NCBI GenBank assembly: GCA_039922235.1
Contig: JBDSAJ010000061.1
Coordinates: forward strand, 1-35,375
Length of the DNA: 35,375 nt
DNA from: Umezawaea sp039922235
GTDB taxonomy: Bacteria; Actinomycetota; Actinomycetes; Mycobacteriales; Pseudonocardiaceae
Reading direction: 5' to 3'
Shown one piece after another: positions 29,341-35,375 of this stretch. Both the position numbers and the translations under genes were made by a program. Numbering within the stretch: position 1 is the first letter of the stretch; every line of letters begins with the position of its first letter. The notes under the pieces were generated by a model that was not told the DNA's origin, searched no databases, and saw nothing but the letters and a program-made list of their open reading frames with translations.

Positions 29341-29356
29341 GCTGCAGCGCTGCAAA
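29341..29356. promoter_or_regulatory. LacI-type operator 1
   Basis: GCTGCAGCGCTGCAAA, containing the perfect 12-bp palindrome TGCAGCGCTGCA with the central CG step of LacI-family sites. It lies close to the repressor's own start and is 110 bp (about 10.5 turns) from operator 2, so looping is possible. The 346-bp gap 29299-29644 holds this site, operators 2 and 3 and the transport promoter; I see nothing else in it. Confidence 0.75.
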
Positions 29357-29450
29357 GAGTGTGCACGGTCGCCCGGCGTCCGGACAACCTGCCTCGTGGC
29401 GCTGAACCAATCCAGGCCTACATCTCGTTTGGATTACGTTCAAGTGAGGT

Positions 29451-29466
29451 CTTGCAGCGCGGCAAA
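29451..29466. promoter_or_regulatory. LacI-type operator 2, overlapping the -35 of the transport operon
   Basis: CTTGCAGCGCGGCAAA matches operators 1 and 3 at nearly every position (consensus TTTGCAGCGCNGCAAA). It covers the -35 hexamer TTGCAG. Confidence 0.8.
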
Positions 29467-29480
29467 AGGCGGGCCATAGT
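29452..29480 (+). promoter_or_regulatory. Promoter of the arabinoside transport operon
   Basis: A -35 TTGCAG (29452-29457) and a -10 CATAGT (29475-29480) are separated by 17 nt. Operator 2 overlaps the -35 and operator 3 begins 2 nt after the -10, over the predicted transcription start. The leader to the binding-protein ATG is about 160 nt. Confidence 0.6.
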
Positions 29481-29482
29481 CC

Positions 29483-29498
29483 TTTGCAGCGCAGCAAA
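29483..29498. promoter_or_regulatory. LacI-type operator 3, over the transcription start
   Basis: TTTGCAGCGCAGCAAA is palindromic apart from one symmetric position pair. It starts 32 bp (three helical turns) after operator 2, so two repressor dimers would bind the same DNA face. Confidence 0.8.
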
Positions 29499-29644
29499 GA
29501 TGACGCCGCGGCGGTCGCGGCGCAGCAATCCCGCGCACCTGGCAGCGGTGCGCGAAGCACTCCACGGTCCTCGTCCGCTCACCGCTCCGGTGAATGACGG
29601 CTCCCGCGCACCCGGCGGCGTGCCGCGAGAGAAAGGCGCTGTTC

Positions 29645-30988
29645 ATGCTCGGTTTCGGCACGGTGGGAAAGGTCAGGCGGAGGATCGCGTCGGTGCTCGC
29701 CATAGGCGGTCTGCTGGCGGTCGCGGCCTGCAGCGGCGGGGCAGCGCAGGAAGAGGAACCGGGTGCGAACGGCCAGCCGACGCACGTGTCGGTCTGGGCG
29801 TGGTACCCGGAGTTCAAGAGCGTGGTCGACGCGTTCAACGCCTCGCACAAGGACGTCCAGATCGACTGGACCAACGTTGGCACGGGACCGGATCAGTACG
29901 CCAAGCTCAAGACGGCGTTCACGGCGGGCACCGGGGCACCCGACGTGGCGATGGTCGAGTTCCAGGAGATCCCGACGTTCGTCATCCTGGACGCACTGGT
30001 GGACATGGGCCAGTACGGCGCCAACGACGACGAGAAGCTCTACGCCGAGTGGGCTTGGAGCCAGGCCACCGACGGCGACAAGGTCTACGCCATCCCGGTG
30101 GACGGCGGTCCCATGGCGCTGATGTACCGCAAGGACCTCTTCGACCAGCACCAGATCCCGGTCCCCACCACCTGGGCCGAGTACGCCGACGCCGCTGCCA
30201 AGATCAAGGCCGTTGACCCCAACGGGTTCATCGCCAGCTTCGGCAGCGACGGCGGCTGGATCAACGGGCTCATGTGGCAGGCCGGGTGCAGGCCCTACGG
30301 GTACTCCCAGGCCGAGGCCAAGGACAAGGTGAAGATCAACCTCACCAGCCCGGAGTGCAAGAAGGTGTTCGACCTCTACGGCGGCCTGGTCGACAAGGGC
30401 CTCATGGCCAAGGACCCGTTCTTCACCGCCGACGCCACGGCGGCGCTGGACTCCGGCAAGTACTGGACGTGGGCCGCCGCGGGCTGGACCCCCGGCTACG
30501 TCGCCGGGTCGCTGAAGAACACCGCGGGCAAGTGGGCCGTCGCGCCGATGCCGCAGTGGACCAAGGGCGCCGACGACCAGGGCGACTGGGGCGGCTCGAC
30601 GTTCACCGTGACCAAGCAGGCCAAGAACAAGAAGGCCGCGACCATCGTGGCGCGGGAGATCTTCGGCGCCTCGAAGCCCGCGTGGGACATCGGACTGAAC
30701 AAGGCGTTCCTCTACCCGCTGGTCAAGGACGTCGCGAGCGACCCGGCGTTCACCGGCAAGAGCTACGAGTTCTTCAACGGGCAGAAGGTGAACGAGATCT
30801 TCGTGCCGGTGTCGGAGAAGCTCGGCGAGTTCCAGTACACGCCGTTCCAGGACTTCGTCTTCAGCGAGCTCAACGACCGCAGCGCCGAGGCGATGGCGGG
30901 CAGCAGGCCGTGGAGCACGGTGCTCGACGAGACCCAGAAGAACGTCGTCAAGTACGCCGAGCAGCAGGGCTTCACCGTCACCCAGTAG
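29645..30988 (+). CDS. ABC transporter sugar-binding lipoprotein
   Basis: A 447-residue extracellular solute-binding protein (family 1). The signal peptide has basic KVRRR, a hydrophobic core (IASVLAIGGLLA) and the lipobox VAAC with lipidated Cys29. The mature part has the usual GTGPDQYAKLKTAFTAGTGAPDVAMVE and YAIPVDGGPMALMYRKDLFD segments. It captures a sugar, probably an arabinoside, outside the membrane and delivers it to the two downstream permeases. ATG 29645 places the basic residues correctly; ATG or GTG codons further upstream would add an unneeded leader. It is first in the operon. Confidence 0.93.
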   Translation: MLGFGTVGKVRRRIASVLAIGGLLAVAACSGGAAQEEEPGANGQPTHVSVWAWYPEFKSVVDAFNASHKDVQIDWTNVGTGPDQYAKLKTAFTAGTGAPDVAMVEFQEIPTFVILDALVDMGQYGANDDEKLYAEWAWSQATDGDKVYAIPVDGGPMALMYRKDLFDQHQIPVPTTWAEYADAAAKIKAVDPNGFIASFGSDGGWINGLMWQAGCRPYGYSQAEAKDKVKINLTSPECKKVFDLYGGLVDKGLMAKDPFFTADATAALDSGKYWTWAAAGWTPGYVAGSLKNTAGKWAVAPMPQWTKGADDQGDWGGSTFTVTKQAKNKKAATIVAREIFGASKPAWDIGLNKAFLYPLVKDVASDPAFTGKSYEFFNGQKVNEIFVPVSEKLGEFQYTPFQDFVFSELNDRSAEAMAGSRPWSTVLDETQKNVVKYAEQQGFTVTQ

Positions 30989-31013
30989 CGATCACCACTC
31001 CAGGAGGTTCCTC

Positions 31014-31973
31014 GTGACTCGGGCCCTACCGATCACGGCACCCGAGGCGGCGACGGCGCGGCGCCGGTCGATCGAGCGCCTACCGCGGCGGTCGTCGCGG
31101 CGCGTGACGGCGCACCCGCTCGCCGGAGCGCTGTTCGTCCTGCCGTTCTTCCTCGTCGTCGTGGCCTTCCTCGTCGTGCCGCTCGGCTACGCGCTGTGCC
31201 TGAGCTTCTTCACCAAGAGCCTGGTGCTGGGCGAGCGCTTCAGCGGCCTCGACAGCTACGTGCGCGCCTTCAGCGATCCGCTGCTGCTCGACGGGCTCGT
31301 GCGGGTGGTCCTGTTCGGCGTCGTGCAGATCCCGATCATGCTGGGCATCGCGCTCGCGGGTGCTCTCGCGCTCGACGCGATCACCACCCGGTTCGCCATG
31401 CTCTACCGGCTCGTCGCCTTCATGCCCTACGCCGTGCCCGCCGTCATCGGCGCGCTCATGTGGGGATTCCTGTACAGCAAGACGTTCGGGCCGTTCTCCG
31501 GCCTGTCGACCCTGGTCGGCCAGGAGCCCATCGACTTCTTCAGCGGCTCCCTGCTGCTGTTGTCGCTGGGCAACATCGTGACCTGGGCGTGGACCGGCTA
31601 CAACATGATCGTCATGTACTCGGCGCTCCAGGGCGTGCCACGGGAGATGTACGAGGCCGCGGTGATCGACGGGGCCTCGCCGGTGCAGATCGCCCTGCGG
31701 GTCAAGGTTCCCGCCATCCGGCAGGCCATCTCGCTGGCCGCGATCTTCACCGTCATCGGGACCATGCAGTTCTTCACCGAGCCGCAGATCATGGCCCGGT
31801 TCGCCCCGCAGGTCTCCGCCGGGTACACGCCGAACCTCTACGCCTACAACCAGGCGTTCGCCTACTCGAACTTCAACTACTCCGCCACGATCTCCTTCAC
31901 CCTCGGCTTCGTCGTGTTCGTCGTGGCCTACGCGTTCGTGTTCGTCAGCCGTCGTCGGGGGAATCGCTCATGA
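31014..31973 (+). CDS. ABC sugar permease (MalF/AraP type)
   Basis: A 319-residue inner-membrane permease with about six helices. The EAA loop that contacts the ATPase reads EMYEAAVIDGASPVQIALRV. The GTG start has an AGGAGG ribosome binding site 6 nt upstream. It forms a heterodimer with the next permease, whose ATG overlaps its stop (ATGA). Confidence 0.95.
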   Translation: MTRALPITAPEAATARRRSIERLPRRSSRRVTAHPLAGALFVLPFFLVVVAFLVVPLGYALCLSFFTKSLVLGERFSGLDSYVRAFSDPLLLDGLVRVVLFGVVQIPIMLGIALAGALALDAITTRFAMLYRLVAFMPYAVPAVIGALMWGFLYSKTFGPFSGLSTLVGQEPIDFFSGSLLLLSLGNIVTWAWTGYNMIVMYSALQGVPREMYEAAVIDGASPVQIALRVKVPAIRQAISLAAIFTVIGTMQFFTEPQIMARFAPQVSAGYTPNLYAYNQAFAYSNFNYSATISFTLGFVVFVVAYAFVFVSRRRGNRS

Positions 31974-32845
31974 CCACGCGAGCCGCGAAGAACCGCCGGT
32001 TCGGGGAGCCGAGCCCGCGCCTGCCGCACGCCGTGATGGCGGCGGGCATGCTGTACTTCCTCGTCCCGCTGGTCTGGGTCGTGATCGCCGCGACCAAGAG
32101 CCAGCCCGACCTGCTCAGCAGCCCGGCGCTGTGGTTCGGCGACGAGTTCAGCCTGTTCGACAACGTGGCCCAGCTGTTCCGCGAGGACGGCGGCGTCTAC
32201 GGCCGGTGGCTGTTCAACACCGCGCTGTACTCGGGGGTCAGCGCCGTGGGGGCGACCGCGCTCGCCGCGGCCGCGGGCTACGGACTCGCGCGCTTCTCCT
32301 TCTGGGGCAAGCGGTTCTTCGAGACCGCGCTGCTGGGCATGATCATGGTGCCCGCCACGGCGCTGGTGCTGCCGACGTACCTCATCCTGTCCAACGTCGG
32401 GATCGTCAACACCATCTGGGCGATCATCCTGCCGTCGCTGCTCAGCCCGTTCGGCGCCTACCTCATCCGGGTCTACGTCACCGAGGGCGTGCCGGTCGAG
32501 CTGATCGACGCCGCGCGCATGGACCGGGCGAGCGAGCTGCGGATCTTCTGGCAGATCGTGGTGCCGATGATGCGCCCGGCGATCGTCACCGTCTTCCTCT
32601 TCACGCTCGTGGCGACCTGGAACAACTACTTCCTGCCGCTGGTGATGCTCAGCGACTCCACCCTCTACCCGCTGACGGTCGGGCTGACCACGTGGTTCAA
32701 CACCGCGCAGCAGGAGGCCGGGACCAGGGTGCTGTTCAACCTCGTCGTCACGGGATCGCTGCTCGCGATCATCCCGCTGGTCATCGCTTTCGTCCTGCTC
32801 CAACGCTTCTGGCAGAGCGGTGTCGGCACCGGCGCCCTGAAGTAG
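31970..32845 (+). CDS. ABC sugar permease (MalG/AraQ type)
   Basis: A 291-residue permease. The EAA loop reads ELIDAARMDRASELRIFWQIV and a helix-rich N-terminus follows MTTRAAKNRR. The open frame extends upstream through the previous gene, but ATG 31970 with the 4-bp overlap is the real start. No ATP-binding subunit is encoded beside it. In actinobacteria sugar importers often share a MsiK-type ATPase encoded elsewhere. Confidence 0.95.
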   Translation: MTTRAAKNRRFGEPSPRLPHAVMAAGMLYFLVPLVWVVIAATKSQPDLLSSPALWFGDEFSLFDNVAQLFREDGGVYGRWLFNTALYSGVSAVGATALAAAAGYGLARFSFWGKRFFETALLGMIMVPATALVLPTYLILSNVGIVNTIWAIILPSLLSPFGAYLIRVYVTEGVPVELIDAARMDRASELRIFWQIVVPMMRPAIVTVFLFTLVATWNNYFLPLVMLSDSTLYPLTVGLTTWFNTAQQEAGTRVLFNLVVTGSLLAIIPLVIAFVLLQRFWQSGVGTGALK

Positions 32846-32885
32846 TCCCCCGTCACGTCCGAATCGCGACCACCGCAGGAGAACC

Positions 32886-34415
32886 GTGCTCACCGCCTCC
32901 GTCATCCTCAACCCCGACTACGTGATCGCGCCGGTCCGCCGCCGGGTCTTCGGGTCGTTCGTCGAACACATGGGCCGCTGCGTCTACACCGGGATCTACG
33001 AGCCGGGCCACCCGACCGCCGACGAGGACGGCTTCCGCGGTGACGTGCTCGCCCTGACCCGCGAGCTGGGCGTCGAGGTCGTCCGCTACCCGGGGGGCAA
33101 CTTCGTGTCCGGCTACCGGTGGGAGGACGGGATCGGCCCCGCCGCCGACCGCCCGGTGCGCCGCGAACTCGCGTGGCACAGCATCGAGACCAACGAGGTG
33201 GGCATCGACGAGTTCGTCCGGTGGGCCCGCAAGGCCGACGTCGAGGTCATGTACGCGGTGAACCTCGGCACGCGCGGGGTGGCCGAGGCGCTCGACGTCC
33301 ACGAGTACCTGAACCACGAGGGCGGCACGCACCTGTCGGAGCTGCGCCGGGCCAACGGGTCGAAAGCTCCCCACGGCGTGAAGATGTGGTGCCTGGGCAA
33401 CGAACTCGACGGGCCGTGGCAGACCGGGCACAAGACGGCGCACGAGTACGGCAGGCTGGCCGCCGAGACGGCGAGGGCGCTGCGGCAGGCCGAGCCGGAC
33501 CTCGAACTCGTCGCGTGCGGCAGTTCGCACTCCGGCATGCCGACCTTCGGCGAGTGGGAGGCCACCGTCCTGGAGCTGACCTACGACCAGGTCGACCACA
33601 TCTCCTGCCACGCCTACTACGAGGTGCTGGACGGGGACGTCGACAGCTTCCTGGCCTCGGCCGTGGACATGGACTACTTCATCGACAGCGTGGTCGCGAC
33701 CGCCGACGCCGTCGGCGCGAAGCTCAAGAGCCGCAAGCGGATCGGCGTGTCGTTCGACGAGTGGAACGTCTGGTACCAGAAGCGCTTCGCCGCCGACCCG
33801 CGGGTGGCGTGGGAGGTCGCGCCGCGGGTCATCGAGGACCAGTACGACGTCGCCGACGCCGTCGTGGTCGGCAACCTGCTGATCTCCCTGCTGCGCCACA
33901 GCGACCGCGTGACGGCCGCCTGCCAGGCGCAGCTGGTCAACGTCATCGCCCCGATCCGCAGCGAACCCGGCGGGCCCGCGTGGCGGCAGACGATCTTCCA
34001 CCCGTTCGCGCTGACCTCCCGCCTGGCCCGCGGCCAGGTGCTGCGGGTCGAGATCGCGTCGCCGACCTACCCGACCGCGCGCTTCGGCGACGTGCCCGTG
34101 GTGGACGCGGTCGCCACCCACGACCCCGACACCGGCGACACCGTGGTGTTCGCCGTGAACCGCCACCGGTCCGAGCCGGTGGAGCTGCGGATCGCCCTCG
34201 CGGCCTTCGGGGACGTGGAGGTGGCCGAGGCGTGGACCCTGTCCGACCCCGACACCTCCGCGGCCAACACCGAGACCGATCCCGACCGGGTCGTGCCGCA
34301 CCCGCAGGCCACCGACATCAGCGACGACACCCTGACCGCCGTGCTGCCACCGGTGTCCTGGACCGCCGTGAGGCTCAGCAACCGGCTCCGCGCCGAACCA
34401 GGGTATGTCGGATAG
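32886..34415 (+). CDS. abfA: GH51 alpha-L-arabinofuranosidase (intracellular)
   Basis: A 509-residue glycoside hydrolase of family 51. The acid/base is E173 in CLGNELDGPWQ and the nucleophile is E292 in SFDEWNVWYQ, corresponding closely to E175/E294 of the Geobacillus enzyme. The TIM barrel is followed by a C-terminal beta domain (about 390-509). There is no signal peptide, so it cleaves imported arabino-oligosaccharides to L-arabinose in the cytoplasm. The start is GTG with an AGGAG ribosome binding site, 40 bp after the permease gene and so in the same operon. Confidence 0.96.
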   Translation: MLTASVILNPDYVIAPVRRRVFGSFVEHMGRCVYTGIYEPGHPTADEDGFRGDVLALTRELGVEVVRYPGGNFVSGYRWEDGIGPAADRPVRRELAWHSIETNEVGIDEFVRWARKADVEVMYAVNLGTRGVAEALDVHEYLNHEGGTHLSELRRANGSKAPHGVKMWCLGNELDGPWQTGHKTAHEYGRLAAETARALRQAEPDLELVACGSSHSGMPTFGEWEATVLELTYDQVDHISCHAYYEVLDGDVDSFLASAVDMDYFIDSVVATADAVGAKLKSRKRIGVSFDEWNVWYQKRFAADPRVAWEVAPRVIEDQYDVADAVVVGNLLISLLRHSDRVTAACQAQLVNVIAPIRSEPGGPAWRQTIFHPFALTSRLARGQVLRVEIASPTYPTARFGDVPVVDAVATHDPDTGDTVVFAVNRHRSEPVELRIALAAFGDVEVAEAWTLSDPDTSAANTETDPDRVVPHPQATDISDDTLTAVLPPVSWTAVRLSNRLRAEPGYVG

Positions 34416-34518
34416 CCTGACCGAAACCGCATGACGTTTCAACGACCGGGTCTCGACACGTGCGCGGGCCCACTACAGTCGACATGGCCCTCACACGGAC
34501 ATGCGACCGGAGCACACC

Positions 34519-35375
34519 GTGGTAAGCCCGTTCAACATCGAAGAGATCTTTCCCGATGTCGCCGCCGATCCCGTCCGGCTGCCGCGCCGGCAGACCGGCA
34601 GCTCGCCCCAGGGCCTGGCGGTGACCCTGATCGCCGACTACACGCTGCCCGCCCGCGCCTGGCTGCCGACCGCGGCGATCGTGGCCCTGCTGGGCGAGTT
34701 CGGTGTGACCGCCGGCGCCGCGAGGACCGCCATCAGCAGGCTCGCCCGCCGAGGCGTGCTGGAGGGCAACAGGCATGGCCACCGCAGCTCCTACCGCCTG
34801 ACCGAGCCCGCCGCGGCCAACCTGGCCATCGGTGGTACCTCCATCGCCGCGTTCGCCACCGGACCGGACACCTGGGACGGGTCGTGGACGGTCATCGTCT
34901 TCACCATGCCGAAGGCGGAGAAGGCCGGCCGAAGCTCCCTGCGAGCCCAACTGCGCTGGCGCGGGTACGCACCGCTCTACGACGGGGTCTGGGTGTCGCC
35001 CCACCCGCTGACCCGGCACGACCACGCCGACCTGGTCGCGGAGACGCCCGGCGCCACGACCGCGTTCCGCTCGCGGCACCTGCAACTCGACTCGGACGTC
35101 ACCCGCGACCCGGTCGAGGCCTGGGACATCGCGGCGATCGCGAAGCAGTACGAGACGTTCCTCCACCGCTGGACCCCGGCGCTGCCCCCCATTCGCGCGG
35201 GCGACGTCACCGGCATCGCCGCCGTGCGGGCCCGCACCGAGGTGATGGACACCTACCGCCGCTTCCCGGCGCTCGACCCCCTCCCCATCGAGCTCATGCC
35301 GCCCGACTGGCCGCGCGCACGGGCGCGGGAAGTGTTCATCGCGGTGTACGACGGGCTGGTCGAACCGGCCCAGGA
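34519..35375 (+). CDS. PaaX-family transcriptional regulator (3' end outside window)
   Basis: The frame runs open to the window edge (285 codons, no stop). SPFNIEEIFPDVAADPVRLP, then RRQTGSSPQGLAVTLIADYT, is the opening of actinobacterial PaaX-like proteins. The winged helix has IVALLGEFGVTAGAARTAISRLARRGVLEG and is followed by the central region with WRGYAPLYDGVWVSPHP. The C-terminal PaaX domain is partly present. GTG 34519 follows GGAG by 6 nt and fits the family start; ATG 34501 is an alternative. PaaX proteins repress phenylacetate or other catabolic genes as dimers. No such target is visible here. Confidence 0.88.
   Translation, partial: MVSPFNIEEIFPDVAADPVRLPRRQTGSSPQGLAVTLIADYTLPARAWLPTAAIVALLGEFGVTAGAARTAISRLARRGVLEGNRHGHRSSYRLTEPAAANLAIGGTSIAAFATGPDTWDGSWTVIVFTMPKAEKAGRSSLRAQLRWRGYAPLYDGVWVSPHPLTRHDHADLVAETPGATTAFRSRHLQLDSDVTRDPVEAWDIAAIAKQYETFLHRWTPALPPIRAGDVTGIAAVRARTEVMDTYRRFPALDPLPIELMPPDWPRARAREVFIAVYDGLVEPAQ

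Noticed and set aside
32853..34442. A 529-codon minus-strand frame opposite the GH51 gene
   Set aside because: GH51 catalytic motifs and operon position make the plus strand coding; the antisense frame is compositionally biased.
34453..34479. TCGACA and TACAGT as a promoter for the PaaX-type gene
   Set aside because: The 15-nt spacing is short and neither hexamer is convincing, so I did not list it as a feature.
34375..35166. A 263-codon minus-strand frame at the right end
   Set aside because: The opposite strand encodes a clear PaaX-type protein that runs off the window edge; the minus frame has no domain.

Overview
The window is high-GC DNA with dense genes, frequent GTG starts, 4-bp ATGA/GTGA overlaps and many long spurious antisense frames. 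Together with an AfsR/SARP-type regulator, a WD40 Ser/Thr kinase, a bacterial P450 and a nonribosomal peptide synthetase (NRPS), this points to an actinomycete. A Pseudonocardiaceae-like host (Saccharothrix, Lentzea, Actinosynnema, Kutzneria type) is my inference, not something the sequence proves. I see no rRNA, tRNA, CRISPR array, insertion sequence or replication origin.

Layout. (1) 1-2550: the 3' end of an NRPS gene, with an adenylation domain interrupted by an FkbM-type methyltransferase, a carrier domain and a short degenerate thioesterase. The specificity residues read as a serine code, so an O-methylserine-type residue is predicted. (2) 2581-8954: mixed accessory genes, namely an S33-type hydrolase, a kinase-GNAT fusion, a membrane Ser/Thr kinase with a seven-bladed WD40 sensor, and a WYL regulator divergent from an epoxide hydrolase with a perfect palindrome between them. 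(3) 9063-14414: a three-gene unit on the minus strand (DUF4097-type beta-repeat protein, large SARP/NB-ARC/TPR regulator, P450). The two outer genes carry nearly the same promoter, with three heptamers spaced 11 nt apart in the style of SARP boxes. I regard this as the most interesting undescribed regulatory system here.

(4) 14534-25068: a potassium-uptake island. A broken APC-type permease remnant lies next to an intact KimA-like K+ transporter. This converges on and overlaps a full kdp operon that reads small ORF-kdpF-A-B-C-D-E on the minus strand. A 27-aa membrane peptide gene opens the operon and a strong hairpin separates kdpC from kdpD. (5) 25300-28275: a CorA-type Mg2+ channel, an alpha/beta hydrolase whose 5' end looks frameshifted, and three very small genes, one probably leaderless and one built from three 28-residue repeats.

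(6) 28282-34415: an arabinoside-utilisation locus. A LacI-family repressor is divergent from a lipoprotein sugar-binding protein, two ABC permeases and a GH51 alpha-L-arabinofuranosidase. The intergenic region holds three copies of a TTTGCAGCGCNGCAAA operator, two of which flank a recognisable promoter. No ABC ATPase is encoded here, so a shared ATPase elsewhere is presumed. (7) 34519-end: the start of a PaaX-family regulator, cut by the window edge.
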